A DNA stretch of 60,516 nucleotides from Tannerella sp. (GCA_031270465.1 JAISXP010000058.1:1-60516), one strand, 5' to 3'. Shown: positions 17,406 through 27,167, counted from the first letter of the stretch. A program made the numbers and translations. Notes: a model not told the origin generated them from the letters alone.

Positions 17406-17754
17406 TTTTTTATTGTTAAAATATCCTTATCTATATCTCCTTTTTCGCCTGTAAAGTTCGGGAATAAATTTCAAATAGAAAAGAGCGCTCTGCGGAATGT
17501 TTTTTTGCGTATATGCACTTCTCTGTTTATGAGAAGATTGCTTCTATTTATTTATGATTTTGCTTGTTACATGCCGGACTGCCATTCTCTTTTCCTTTTT
17601 TTCCGCATCATATGCGTTTACAATATTCATTGAGATTTATTGTGTTATTTTTACTCTCGCGGAAACATTCATAGAATCAATAAATTACTCTTTTCGAAAA
17701 AAATGCAGATTCTGCAAAAATTAGAATCATTCCAATCATACAGCCTGCCCTGTT
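17406..17754. other. AT-rich intergenic region upstream of dnaA
   Basis: A 349-base gap with high A+T. It contains the short palindrome AGAGCGCTCT (near 17483) and the TGCAG/CTGCA hairpin near 17704. I found no TTATCCACA-like DnaA boxes on either strand and no clear TAnnTTTG promoter, so oriC is not supported here, although the dnaA promoter must lie in it. Confidence 0.5.
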
Positions 17755-18639
17755 TCAGAAAACGGAGAAATGGATGTATTTCCTGGGGTGCTGCTGAAAA
17801 TCAATGATAAGGTTTGATGCATTATTAATTGTCTGATTGATATTATTATACAGTAAAGTATCGTTCAGAAGAAGGCCTAATGAATTGTCCGTTGCGTTCA
17901 GTTTGACGGTCGTCCTGTTCAGATTTCCAAGCGTAATATTTAACATGTCCACGCTTTCGGACAGGTTCAGCCGCTTCAAGTTGTCGCTCAGTTCGACGAA
18001 GTTTCCTGTCGTGGTTTTCAGATCGCCGGCAATGGCGGGGACGTCCTGTTCCAGCAGTCGATTCAACTGGCGGGACGATACTTCCAGACTGGCGGTCGTC
18101 TGCTCGATATGCGCCAGCGACTGCGCCAGTGAAGGATGGTTTACGAGCGTTTGCAGTCCGTAGAGGATGGAGTCCAGTTTGGGCAACATGTCGGTGAGTT
18201 GAGGAAGCAGTTGTGTCTGGACGGCTACCATCATGTCGTCCTGAGAGCGGCCTTCGATCGTCGAGCCGGGTTCAAGGTATTCGTCGACGTATGTGTTCAG
18301 GCGGATATGCAACTCTGCGCCGCTGAGAAGCGTCTTTTCAAGTGTTACGTAGCTGCCTCTGTTGATTCGCATCCCCTTGTCGAGATGGATTTCGACGCTG
18401 ATTTTGTTTGTCGTCGAATAGTCGTAGTCGATTTTGTGTACCAGCCCGACCTTGAAACCTTCCACAAAGACAGGACTTGAAACGACAACATCTTTCACAT
18501 TGGAACACGTCACGTAGTAGTAATTGACCGACTTGAACAGGTTGATACCTTTCAGATAATTGAAGCCTACATATAATAATGTAAGGCTTATGATGGTTAC
18601 AATTCCGATAACCATTTCTTTTGTAAACTTAGCTTTCAT
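17755..18639 (-). CDS. MCE/MlaD-family lipid-transport protein
   Basis: About 294 residues. A single N-terminal transmembrane helix (about residues 8-25, MVIGIVTIISLTLLYVGFNYL) anchors an MCE domain (about 35-115) containing SSPVFVEGFKVGLVHKI and GSYVTLEKTLLSGAELHI. The C-terminal half is a long helical region with SLEVSSRQLNRLLEQ. MlaD-type proteins form rings that carry phospholipids between inner and outer membranes with an ABC transporter. The MlaE/MlaF partners are not in the window. It follows the amidase gene by 56 bases on the same strand. ATG 18639 is preferred over an upstream GTG at 18657. Confidence 0.9.
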   Translation of the reverse strand: MKAKFTKEMVIGIVTIISLTLLYVGFNYLKGINLFKSVNYYYVTCSNVKDVVVSSPVFVEGFKVGLVHKIDYDYSTTNKISVEIHLDKGMRINRGSYVTLEKTLLSGAELHIRLNTYVDEYLEPGSTIEGRSQDDMMVAVQTQLLPQLTDMLPKLDSILYGLQTLVNHPSLAQSLAHIEQTTASLEVSSRQLNRLLEQDVPAIAGDLKTTTGNFVELSDNLKRLNLSESVDMLNITLGNLNRTTVKLNATDNSLGLLLNDTLLYNNINQTINNASNLIIDFQQHPRKYIHFSVF

Positions 18640-18695
18640 ACTGGTTTTGTTTTGCACAAATGCGTGCGGTTATTATTGATATTGTTATATTTATC

Positions 18696-19850
18696 TTATT
18701 TCTCATTTGGGTTTAATCTTTTGCCGTCTCTTGTCCGGATGATAAAAGCGTCTTTGAAATCCTTAGACACTTTTTTTTGTATTTGCTGTATGGCGTTGAA
18801 ATCCGTCGATTCGCCGTAAGTGTATTTATACAGTCTGTTTTCTTCATAATAATCTGCTTTATATCCTTTTAGTTTTGGCGAACCGGCAGGCAGCCTCTTA
18901 TCCGACGACAATATCTGCACTTTATAGACTATTTGCCTGTTTGCATGATTTGCCGGCGCCGTCTGCTCTTTGCCGGTCGTGTCGGCCGTTGTTTGCTTTT
19001 GTTCGTTTTTTGCCGGATTCGCACTTCCGTTGCGTATCTTTGAGGCGCTCGAACTGTCCGAATAGCTTTGTCTGCGGTCAAAATCATCCTTGTATTTCGC
19101 AAACGCGGTGTAGATGGATTTTGCCAGCTGATTTTGACCGGCTTCCGAGCGCATGTACTTTTCTTCCTCTCTGCTGGAAATAAAACCGAGTTCGATCAGG
19201 ACGCTCGGCATGCTTGTCGCCTTGAGCACAAGGAATCCGGCCTGCCGTACGCCGCGATTTGTGCGTTTGGCGGATGCAAATGCTTTCTGAATCCCGGATG
19301 CGAGCGATATGCTTTGTTCCAGATACGTGTTTTGCAGATATTCGAAGATGATGTACGATTCCGACGAGTTGGGATCGAATCCTTCGTAGCGCTGTTCATA
19401 ATTGTCTTCCAGCATGATAACGGAATTTTCGAGCATGGCGACTTCCAGATTTTCCTGTGTTTTGGCGAGTCCCAGCGTATACGTTTCCGCGCCTTTCACG
19501 CTTGAGGCTTTTTTTATGGAGTTGGCATGGATTGAAATAAACAGGTCGGCATTGTGACGGTTGGCAATATTGGCGCGCTCGATGAGTTCGACGAAACGGT
19601 CAGTCTTGCGCGTGTAAATGACATTCACATCTTTGTGTTTGTCCGAAATCATTTTGCCCAATTTCAGCGCCACGGCAAGGTTGATGACCTTTTCTTTTAC
19701 GGCAGAACCTATGCTTCCGGGGTCCCTGCCTCCGTGTCCGGCGTCAATTACGACCGTAAAAGACTGTTGCTTGTCCCTGAGTACAGGGGTTGCCCACGCA
19801 AACAAAAATGCGAGTAGTCCGACTGTCGTTATAAATGTCTTACGTTTCAT
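18696..19850 (-). CDS. N-acetylmuramoyl-L-alanine amidase (Amidase_3)
   Basis: A 384-residue secreted zinc amidase that cuts the bond between MurNAc and the peptide stem, usually for daughter-cell separation. The signal peptide is residues 1-20. The catalytic domain (about 30-245) shows VVIDAGHGGRDPGSIG with the zinc His, DLFISIHANS with the second His, and PSVLIELGFISSREEE with the catalytic Glu. A Ser-rich linker leads to a C-terminal region of about 75 residues (QIVYKVQILSSDKRLP, YKYTYGEST) that resembles a SPOR-like peptidoglycan-binding domain. It precedes the MCE gene in a probable operon. Confidence 0.95.
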   Translation of the reverse strand: MKRKTFITTVGLLAFLFAWATPVLRDKQQSFTVVIDAGHGGRDPGSIGSAVKEKVINLAVALKLGKMISDKHKDVNVIYTRKTDRFVELIERANIANRHNADLFISIHANSIKKASSVKGAETYTLGLAKTQENLEVAMLENSVIMLEDNYEQRYEGFDPNSSESYIIFEYLQNTYLEQSISLASGIQKAFASAKRTNRGVRQAGFLVLKATSMPSVLIELGFISSREEEKYMRSEAGQNQLAKSIYTAFAKYKDDFDRRQSYSDSSSASKIRNGSANPAKNEQKQTTADTTGKEQTAPANHANRQIVYKVQILSSDKRLPAGSPKLKGYKADYYEENRLYKYTYGESTDFNAIQQIQKKVSKDFKDAFIIRTRDGKRLNPNEK

Positions 19851-19878
19851 TCGTGCACCAATCCTTCGAGTACGGCGA

Positions 19879-19886
19879 CAAAGTTA
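19879..19886 (-). promoter_or_regulatory. Possible -7 box for the amidase-MCE operon
   Basis: TAACTTTG on the minus strand, 28 bases before the amidase ATG and overlapping the end of the fucosidase gene. No -33 element seen. Confidence 0.35.
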
Positions 19887-21194
19887 ATGATTTTCTACTG
19901 AATGAGAATAAAAAAGTCTCTGCGAAGCATCCATTGCGTTGCCGTCCGTCTCGAGTTCGACAATGGTATTCACCGGTTTCAGTTCCCTTGCCGAAAACTC
20001 AACCGTATAGCCCGTTTCCGTCGATGTCAGTTTCACATCCCCGCCATCGACAAGGCGACAGGAAAGAATTTTCAAGCCGATATCAGGCAACACGATTTTC
20101 ACCCCCTCCAAATCCCGGCGCAGGATGTGCAGGAAAATCCTGTTGTCTTTCCGTGTGCTGACACCCCAGACGTCCGGTTTGTAGGGGCCTCCGCGCGTAC
20201 CGTAAATTGTATGGCCGTATTTCAGAAGCCATTGTCCCATTTCTTTTAACCGCTCGACTTGAAGCGGCTCAATTTTACCGTCGGATTTTGGGCCAACATT
20301 GAACAGGAAATTGCCGTCGCCACCCGCCGAGCGTATCAGCCCATGCAGACACTGTTCGAGCGACTTGACGCGGTCGTCGGGTTTCCACGCCCACTGGTCG
20401 GCAATCGTCATACAGGTTTCCCAGGGGCGCGTATCCTGAAAATCGCCTATATACTGTTCGGGCGTATCGAAATCGCCTTTTGCTCCGGTACGGTTATTCA
20501 CCAGTATGCCGGGCTGCACCGTTCTTATCCTGTCAATCACGCTTTGGCCGCGAATGGAATCGAAGCATTGCGGGACATCGTACCACATCACCAGCAGCGG
20601 GCCGTATTTCTCGATAATCTCCACCGACTGGTTTTTCAGATATTCCGTATACCGGTCTATATTCGAGACTTCCCGCGCTACACTTCCTCCCTGACCTGTC
20701 AGCGGGAAATCCGGATGATGCCAGTCGCAGGTAGAATGATAAAAGCCCAGCGCCATTCCCTGTTCCCTGCATGCTTCGGCAAGTTCCTTCATGACGTCGC
20801 GGCAAAACGGCGAGTGCATGATATTGTAATCGGTATATTTCGTGTCCCAGTTACAAAATCCATCATGATGTTTCGACGTGAAAACGATGTATTTCATCCC
20901 CGCAGCCCTGGCAATCGAGACCCATTCGCGGGCATTGAACTTCACCGGATTAAACTTCAGGTACAGACTGTCGTATTCTGATACGGAAATTTCGCGACCT
21001 CGCGACCAGCCTATTTCGGTACCTTTCAGTGATACGGGACCCCAGTGGATAAACATTCCGAAACGGGCGTCTTTCCACCATTCCAGTTTCTCCGAATGGC
21101 TTTCGGGAAAAACCGGTTTTGCAGCATCCTTCCGCGAACAGGCTGACAGGGCTGCCGCAGCAAGAAACAGCGCTGCAAGTAAACGTAATTTCAT
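19884..21194 (-). CDS. Alpha-L-fucosidase (GH29), lipoprotein
   Basis: About 436 residues from ATG 21194, giving signal peptide MKLRLLAALFLAAAALSACS with lipobox LSAC, so it is lipid-anchored. GH29 hallmarks: WWKDARFGMFIHWGPVSLKG, YIVFTSKHHDGFCNWDTKYT, and the nucleophile region PLLVMWYDVPQ with the expected Asp. Then VGPKSDGKIEPLQVERLKEMG and a C-terminal beta-sandwich. It releases terminal L-fucose from glycans; the fucose permease and isomerase genes are 25 kb away in this window. The gene has its own promoter at 21276-21306 and an 81-base leader. Confidence 0.93.
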   Translation of the reverse strand: MKLRLLAALFLAAAALSACSRKDAAKPVFPESHSEKLEWWKDARFGMFIHWGPVSLKGTEIGWSRGREISVSEYDSLYLKFNPVKFNAREWVSIARAAGMKYIVFTSKHHDGFCNWDTKYTDYNIMHSPFCRDVMKELAEACREQGMALGFYHSTCDWHHPDFPLTGQGGSVAREVSNIDRYTEYLKNQSVEIIEKYGPLLVMWYDVPQCFDSIRGQSVIDRIRTVQPGILVNNRTGAKGDFDTPEQYIGDFQDTRPWETCMTIADQWAWKPDDRVKSLEQCLHGLIRSAGGDGNFLFNVGPKSDGKIEPLQVERLKEMGQWLLKYGHTIYGTRGGPYKPDVWGVSTRKDNRIFLHILRRDLEGVKIVLPDIGLKILSCRLVDGGDVKLTSTETGYTVEFSARELKPVNTIVELETDGNAMDASQRLFYSHSVENH

Positions 21195-21275
21195 CTTTGT
21201 GTCGTGCATATTTGTTTATTTTTATTTGATATACAAACTTGTTTAATCTTCAATTCATATCTGTTTTATTCGTGA

Positions 21276-21306
21276 CAAAAGTATAAAAATTTATTTTATC
21301 CGACAA
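21276..21306 (-). promoter_or_regulatory. Bacteroidetes promoter for the GH29 gene
   Basis: On the minus strand TTG (21306-21304), a 20-base spacer and TACTTTTG (21283-21276), 81 bases before the ATG. Confidence 0.55.
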
Positions 21307-21450
21307 TATCATTTTTTTCCTGCGGATGGGCATTTATAATTGCTGGAACGGATTCGGGATATTCGCGCCTCTGATATAAACTGCAACAGGCCGATGCCGA
21401 AGACTTGAAAGAATTGAATATGCTGGAAGAAAAAATTAAAAAAGATAATA

Positions 21451-22866
21451 CTACTTCGTGCCGTCAGGATAAGCTGTCTGCTTTCGAATCCACATCAGCA
21501 TTTCGTTCAGGACAGCCGGCGAAACGGTTTGTTCTATTGTTGCATACTCTGCCGGCAGGCCGGTGTTACATTCCTGAAACAGATGATTCAGCCCGGGAAA
21601 GACCTTTGTCGTAACCCGTTTGTTGCCGCCTCTGGCCAGCGCCGCCCGGATGGCTTCCGGATTCTCTTTGGCTGGAACCTGCAAATCCTTTTCGCCGTTG
21701 AGCGCCAGTACGGGACATTTCACCTTTTCCAGTACCGGAGCAGGGTCGTATCCGAGGAGATACCGCATCCACGGATTTGTCAGACTTTCGACTGTTGCTT
21801 TGATAAAATCGCCTGTATATGCTTCCTTTGCGGCATCCGCCGGAATACGCTTTACGGCCTGCTCCAAATAAGCTGTCAGGTCGGTTTTTAACTGTTCCGT
21901 ATCGGTCGACCGCAGTACGAGGTCAAACGCGCCTTCGTTAATGCTTCCGGCCTGTTTCCTGTCCGCCTCGCCGACGCCGGACGCTTCGGCAATCAAGTCC
22001 TGCTGCAGCAGAAGAATCCGGTCGCTCCGAAGCCCCGGGCCGGCCAGCAGGACGATGAACGCAATGTCGCTATTGCGGGCGGCAATCATCGGGGCAACGA
22101 TTGCCCCTTCGCTGTGTCCTATCAAACCGATCTGTTTTTTGTCAATCCCGTTGCGGGTTTGCAGGTATTTCACGCCGGCTTCCGCGTCTTTTGAAAAGTC
22201 GTAGCTTGTAGCCGTTTTAAAGTTTCCGGTCGAGGCTGCCGTGCCGCGGTCGTCGAAACGCAGCACGGCAATGCCGTTACGGGTCAGGTAATCGGCAATG
22301 ACGAGGAACGGTTTATGTCCCAGGAGTTCTTCATCACGGTTCTGCGCGCCGCTCCCGCTTATCAGGACGACGGCAGGAAAAACGCCGTCGTCCTGCGGCA
22401 TCGTCAGCGTGCCGGCCAGTGTAATGCCATCTTCCCTGTTTTCGAACGAAACCTCTTCTTCGCGGTACGGATAAGGCCTTTCCGGCTCCTGCGGTCGCGC
22501 CGGATTTTCCTTTTCAGCGGGTTGTCGCGAAAGATTCAACGGGAACGACTGACCCATTTGCGTGAATGTGCCGGTGATATTTCCGTCGTCGCCCAGAACG
22601 CCCTCATACGTAACGCCTATGCTGGCAACGGACAGTTTCAGAACAGCATTCCCGTAACTCACGGACGTGACGGGAATGCCTTTTGCGCCCTGGTCGGGGC
22701 TGTCCATCGTGGCGCCGTATCCCGATTCGTTTTTTTGAATATGAAAGACCAGTCGCAATTGAAAGCCCTGCACTTTCAAAATGCCGTTCCAGTCGCCGCC
22801 GATGTCTTGCCCCCAGCCCTCCGGAGATGCAAGGCAAATCATTATTAAAAACAGTAATCGCCTCAT
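21451..22866 (-). CDS. Secreted alpha/beta hydrolase
   Basis: A 471-residue exported hydrolase. Residues 1-19 form a signal peptide ending in GWGQ. The N-terminal domain (20-130) is a small beta-barrel-like region (GGDWNGILKVQGFQLRLVFHIQ, VTYEGVLGDDGNITGTFTQ) often found before this family. The hydrolase domain starts near residue 145 and has the nucleophile elbow LIGHSEGAIVAP, the acid ALNGEKDLQVP and the catalytic histidine PGLNHLFQEC. Substrate is unknown; members act as esterases or peptidases. It is single, with no obvious -7 box upstream, and is divergent from the decayed propeller gene. Confidence 0.88.
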   Translation of the reverse strand: MRRLLFLIMICLASPEGWGQDIGGDWNGILKVQGFQLRLVFHIQKNESGYGATMDSPDQGAKGIPVTSVSYGNAVLKLSVASIGVTYEGVLGDDGNITGTFTQMGQSFPLNLSRQPAEKENPARPQEPERPYPYREEEVSFENREDGITLAGTLTMPQDDGVFPAVVLISGSGAQNRDEELLGHKPFLVIADYLTRNGIAVLRFDDRGTAASTGNFKTATSYDFSKDAEAGVKYLQTRNGIDKKQIGLIGHSEGAIVAPMIAARNSDIAFIVLLAGPGLRSDRILLLQQDLIAEASGVGEADRKQAGSINEGAFDLVLRSTDTEQLKTDLTAYLEQAVKRIPADAAKEAYTGDFIKATVESLTNPWMRYLLGYDPAPVLEKVKCPVLALNGEKDLQVPAKENPEAIRAALARGGNKRVTTKVFPGLNHLFQECNTGLPAEYATIEQTVSPAVLNEMLMWIRKQTAYPDGTK

Positions 22867-22956
22867 TTATATATACTAAAATAATTTTCAAAACTTTCTT
22901 CCCGATTTGGTTTTCACCGAAGAGCAGAAATCCGCTTCCTTTCTTTTGTGAAAATC

Positions 22957-23526
22957 ATGGCAAAGTTAGCAAAAAATCGAATTCTGCCAGTATGCTGTCC
23001 CCGGGAATTCGTGAATCCAATGGGGATTACAGTCGATACGCTGAACCGGCAGGTTTATTTTTTTGACGAGGGCAAAATCGTGAAATACGATTACGACAAA
23101 AAAATCCCCACAATGTCAATAAGCCTCCCCATCGCATACAAATTCAACGGAAACCTTTATCTCAAGGATTACTGGAGCGATACCGTCTACGTAGCGGACG
23201 GAATCCATGACGCCAATGCTTACGCGGTCATACAGAAAGGAAGGTTTGTCCCCTGCGATGTGCCTGACCGGTCTCTGGTTCAGGGAGGAGAACCGTCGCC
23301 CGAAGACAGAGCTACCATATATGCCCACCCTGACCAGTTAGTCATAAAAGGCAACCATAAAATAACGGACGAACATTATGACCGGTACCGGAAAATGGTC
23401 GAAAAGCTGGACCCGGAAGACAATCCGGTGCTGATGATTCTGAAACTGAAGAAATGGGCAGTGGCGGTCCGGGGCAGAGAGGGCATTTGTAATACAGTTT
23501 CAAAGGGTGTATTTCAAAATATATAA
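22957..23526 (+). pseudogene. Decayed 6-bladed beta-propeller protein gene
   Basis: About 190 codons remain. Parts such as MGITVDTLNRQVYFFDEG, YKFNGNLYLKDYWSDTVYVADG and the closing DPEDNPVLMILKLKK match the middle and end of Bacteroidetes 6-bladed beta-propeller proteins (BF3164-like lipoproteins), which usually have about 350-400 residues and a lipoprotein signal. Here the signal and several blades are missing and the frame runs on past the normal end into WAVAVRGREGICNTV, unlike the family. The N-terminal MAKLAKNRILPVCC is not a signal peptide. I read it as a deletion remnant; a short functional protein is less likely. Confidence 0.6.
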
Positions 23527-23548
23527 CAGGAAGTTGGAAACAAATGTG

Positions 23549-23556
23549 TATTTTTG
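23549..23556 (+). promoter_or_regulatory. -7 box for the SUI1 gene
   Basis: TATTTTTG, 18 bases before ATG 23575. It supports that ATG over the ORF's earlier start, which overlaps the box. Confidence 0.5.
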
Positions 23557-23574
23557 CCGGACAAAACGAGGTAT

Positions 23575-23919
23575 ATGAAAAAGAAAGACTGGAAAGAACG
23601 TCTGGGGATTACGTATTCTACAAACCCGGATTTCACGTATCGGACGGAAGAAGAAACGGGTGCGGCCACTCTGCCCGAAAGACAGCAGGCGCTGCGTATT
23701 TCTTTGGACAGGCGTCATCGCGGCGGGAAGACGGTCACGCTCGTCACCGGATTTTGCGGCGCGGACGAAGACCTGCAGACATTAGGCCGGCTGCTGAAAA
23801 TCAGATGCGGTGCGGGAGGATCCGTCAAAAACGGCGAAATCGTCGTACAGGGCGATTTCCGGCAAAAGGCGCTGGAGATTCTTCAGAAGGAAGGTTATGT
23901 CAAAAGCCGTATTGTGTGA
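23575..23919 (+). CDS. SUI1/eIF1-family translation factor (YciH-like)
   Basis: A 114-residue protein with an N-terminal extension (KKDWKERLGITYSTNPDF) and a SUI1 fold at about 45-114. The conserved core is RRHRGGKTVTLVTGFCGADEDLQTLGRLLKIRCGAGGSVKNGEIVVQGD, ending GYVKSRIV. Bacterial SUI1 proteins such as YciH bind the 30S subunit near the P site and may affect initiation fidelity or stress inhibition of translation. Start at 23575 fits both the family and the promoter. It is 23 bases before the helicase-nuclease gene and may be co-transcribed. Confidence 0.93.
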   Translation: MKKKDWKERLGITYSTNPDFTYRTEEETGAATLPERQQALRISLDRRHRGGKTVTLVTGFCGADEDLQTLGRLLKIRCGAGGSVKNGEIVVQGDFRQKALEILQKEGYVKSRIV

Positions 23920-23942
23920 GGCATGTACCAAATAGCTGAAAT

Positions 23943-26900
23943 ATGTTGACAATATACCGCGCATCTGCAGGAACGGGCAAAACGCATACGCTGACGGGTG
24001 AATATCTCCGCCTGCTTTTCAAGGGAACCGACCTTCATCCGCACATTCTGTCCGTTACGTTTACCAACAAGGCGACGGAAGAGATGAAAAACCGCATCCT
24101 GAGCGAACTGCATCTCATGGCATCGGGCAAGCCGTCGGACTATCTCCGCCTGCTGACGGCGGAATACGACAAAACGGAAGAGCAAATCCGCCGGCAGGCA
24201 AAACATATCCTGATTCGCATTCTGCACGATTACGCATCTTTCAACGTCAGCACCATCGACCATTTTTTTCAGCAAATCATGCGGGCTTTCATCCGCGAAC
24301 TCGGATTGCAGGGAAACTACCGCATCGAAATGGATGTCGACACTGTTTTGAACGAATCGGTCGACAATCTGCTTGCCGGACTGGACAAACCCGAAAACAA
24401 AGACCTGCTGGGATGGCTTCTGCGTTTCAGCGAAGAAAAGGTCGAACGGGGCGAAAGCTGGGACATACGAAAGGAAATCATGCGGCTGAGCGCCGAACTC
24501 TTTAAGGAAAAATACAAGGCGTCGAGCAGGGATATCAAAAAGGATATTGAAGACAAACAGGCACTTGCAGAATATAAAGATATGCTCTGGCGCATCATCC
24601 GCACCGCCGAATCGGAAGCGCGGCAGTTGGGCGAACAGGCGCTTTCGATCATGGCGCGGCACGAACTGACGCCGTCCGATTTCAAGGGCAGCAGCCGCTC
24701 GCCGCTGTTTTTTTTCGAACGTCTGTTCAACGGCGTGATGAACGAGCCTTCCGCAACGTTCAGAAACCTTGCCGGCAACGAAGAAGCGCTCTGCACCAAA
24801 ACAACGCCTCCCCACAAACGGCAGGCAATCGGCGAGGCTTTCCGCAGCGGACTGGACGACTGCATACAGCGCACGATACGCTTTTTCGACCGCCTTACAC
24901 ATTATCGTACCGCCCGCGAAGTGGCGCGTTTTTACTACTCGCTGGGAATCCTTACAGACATTTCGCTCCGGATAAAAGACTGGATGGAAGAACGCAACAG
25001 CATGTTCATCGCCGACACGACCGATTTACTGAACAAAATCATCGACGGCAGCGACGTCCCCTTTATTTATGAAAAGACCGGTACACGCATCGACTACTAT
25101 ATGATCGACGAATTTCAGGACACGAGCGAGATGCAGTGGCGCAACTTCCGGCCGCTGATTCGGGAAAGTCTTTCGTACCGTCACGACAACCTGATTGTGG
25201 GCGACGTGAAGCAAAGCATCTACCGTTTCCGCAACTCGGACTGGACTTTGCTGGACGAACAGGTCGGCAAGGATTTCCCGAAAGACGCGACGGTCGAAAA
25301 AACGCTGGCCGACAACTGGCGCAGTCACCGCCTGATAGTCGAGTTCAACAACGTCTTTTTCACCGTCGCGCCGCTGCTGCTTCAAAAACAGTTCAACAAT
25401 GGCCTGGACGAATCCGCGCTTGGCGAAGAGCAGCGCAACATGTTCGCTTCGAAAATCGTTTCGGCATACGCAAAAAGCTTCCAGCACGTATCGCCGCCAT
25501 TCCGCAACAGGGACGGGCACGTGCGGATTGAATTTCTGGCCGACGGCGACGAAACGGACTGGAAAGACGAAGCGATGGCACGCCTGCCCCGCTTGGTTGA
25601 ACAGTTGCAGGACAAAGGATTTTCGCTGCGCGACATAGCCGTGCTGGTGCGTACCAAAGCCGAAGGCGTGGCGGTTGCCGACACGCTACTCGCCTGCAAG
25701 GAATCGCACGCCGATTCGCCGTACGGATACGACATCATATCCGAAGACGCGCTGATTATCGGCAACTCGCCTTCCGTACGCTTTATCGTCGCCGTGATGC
25801 AATATGTGAACCATCCCGAAGACACTCTCCTGCACAAGTTTGCGCGTATGCAGCATATTGCCCTGCGCCTCAAAGCCCGCCCCACATCCGGCGAATCGAT
25901 GGCCGATGCAATGAAATCAGGATTCCCCGAACAGATTATCCCGGAACTCAGGCGGTTGTCGCACCGTTCGTTTTACGAAATGGCGGAAGGCATCTACCGG
26001 CTCTTCGAACAGGATATTCCCGAAAAGGAACAGGTATTCGTACAGTCTTTCCTGGATCTGGTTGCCGAATATACGGCAAAGGAACCTGCCGACGCCGACA
26101 AATTCCTGCGCTGGTGGAAGGAGACGGGCTGCCGGGCGAAAATCGCAACGCCCGATACGCAAAACGCCATCCGTATACTGACAATCCACAAATCGAAAGG
26201 ACTGGGTTTCAAGGCCGTCATTGTGCCGTTTGCCGACTGGGAAACCGAACCCAGGAGCGGTACGGTTTTTTGGTGCCATCCCCGCGAAGCGCCTTTCAAC
26301 CGTTTGCATCTGGCGCCCGTAGGCTATTCCAAAGAACTTGGCAAGACAATTTTTGCCGAAGATTATTATCATGAAAAGCTATATGCCTGCATCGACAGTC
26401 TGAATGCGCTGTATGTGGCCTTCACACGTGCAAAAGAGGAACTGGTTGTCTACGCGCCCAACGCCGGAGCAAAACGCACGAAACAGATTTCCCAATTAAT
26501 TCGCGACGTCATACAGGCGGAAGGATTCGGCGAGACGGCCGAAGGCGAGAAACTCGTGGCATTGTCCGAAGGATTTCGCGAAGACGAAGACCTGTTTGAA
26601 TGGGGCGACTGGTGGCAGACGGGAACAGGCCGGGGCGATTCGCCGCAGGAGATTTCCCTGAAGCGTATTCCGTCCATCCTGCCCGACGACCGCATCCATC
26701 TGCGCCTGCATCGCAAGGGCGGGTTCTTCGACGACCGCCGCCGCCGCTACGGCATCCTGATGCACGACATCCTGAGCCTGATTCATACAAAAGCCGACAT
26801 CCCCGCGGCCGTAATGTCCAAAGAGGCGGCGGGAGAACTGCGCAGCGAAGAAACGGCGGAATTGATTGACCGGCTCGAACAACTGTCGGATAAAGAGGAG

Positions 26901-27167
26901 GTGAAGAAATGGTTTGACGGCTCGACGCTCGTGATGAACGAAACGGAAATACTCTTCGGCAACGGCAAGTCGCGCCGCCCCGATCGCATCATGATAGACG
27001 GAGACAGGGTGACGATTGTCGACTACAAGTTCGGCGAACAAAAAGATGCGCGCCACAAGCAACAAATCAAAAAATACATCTCACTCATACACGAGATTGG
27101 CTATCAGACCGTAAAAGGATATGTTTGGTACGTCGAAACGGACGAAATCGAAGAAGTATGTTCCTGA
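23943..27167 (+). CDS. AddA/RecB-like helicase-nuclease (UvrD family)
   Basis: A 1074-residue SF1 helicase with a C-terminal nuclease, acting on double-strand DNA ends for recombination repair. Motifs in order: Walker A YRASAGTGKTHTL (residue 5), VTFTNKATEEMKNRIL, Walker B YYMIDEFQDTSEMQW, VGDVKQSIYRFRNSD, LTIHKSKGLGFKAVIVP, ALYVAFTRAKEELVVYAP. The nuclease domain near residue 970-1065 has GILMHDIL, then RRPDRIMID and VTIVDYKFGEQK, matching PD-(D/E)XK. Length fits AddA-like proteins. The AddB-type partner usually next to it in Bacteroidetes is not here; lipid genes follow. The gene covers most of a GC-rich stretch. Confidence 0.92.
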   Translation: MLTIYRASAGTGKTHTLTGEYLRLLFKGTDLHPHILSVTFTNKATEEMKNRILSELHLMASGKPSDYLRLLTAEYDKTEEQIRRQAKHILIRILHDYASFNVSTIDHFFQQIMRAFIRELGLQGNYRIEMDVDTVLNESVDNLLAGLDKPENKDLLGWLLRFSEEKVERGESWDIRKEIMRLSAELFKEKYKASSRDIKKDIEDKQALAEYKDMLWRIIRTAESEARQLGEQALSIMARHELTPSDFKGSSRSPLFFFERLFNGVMNEPSATFRNLAGNEEALCTKTTPPHKRQAIGEAFRSGLDDCIQRTIRFFDRLTHYRTAREVARFYYSLGILTDISLRIKDWMEERNSMFIADTTDLLNKIIDGSDVPFIYEKTGTRIDYYMIDEFQDTSEMQWRNFRPLIRESLSYRHDNLIVGDVKQSIYRFRNSDWTLLDEQVGKDFPKDATVEKTLADNWRSHRLIVEFNNVFFTVAPLLLQKQFNNGLDESALGEEQRNMFASKIVSAYAKSFQHVSPPFRNRDGHVRIEFLADGDETDWKDEAMARLPRLVEQLQDKGFSLRDIAVLVRTKAEGVAVADTLLACKESHADSPYGYDIISEDALIIGNSPSVRFIVAVMQYVNHPEDTLLHKFARMQHIALRLKARPTSGESMADAMKSGFPEQIIPELRRLSHRSFYEMAEGIYRLFEQDIPEKEQVFVQSFLDLVAEYTAKEPADADKFLRWWKETGCRAKIATPDTQNAIRILTIHKSKGLGFKAVIVPFADWETEPRSGTVFWCHPREAPFNRLHLAPVGYSKELGKTIFAEDYYHEKLYACIDSLNALYVAFTRAKEELVVYAPNAGAKRTKQISQLIRDVIQAEGFGETAEGEKLVALSEGFREDEDLFEWGDWWQTGTGRGDSPQEISLKRIPSILPDDRIHLRLHRKGGFFDDRRRRYGILMHDILSLIHTKADIPAAVMSKEAAGELRSEETAELIDRLEQLSDKEEVKKWFDGSTLVMNETEILFGNGKSRRPDRIMIDGDRVTIVDYKFGEQKDARHKQQIKKYISLIHEIGYQTVKGYVWYVETDEIEEVCS

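Noticed and set aside
17406-17754. oriC next to dnaA
   Set aside because: AT-rich but no DnaA boxes seen on either strand; in Bacteroidetes oriC is often not beside dnaA.
21378-21446. Short charged helical frame, ADAEDLKELNMLEEKIKKD
   Set aside because: Looks like a coding remnant but is only about 23 codons after a stop, with no start or family; too short to support.
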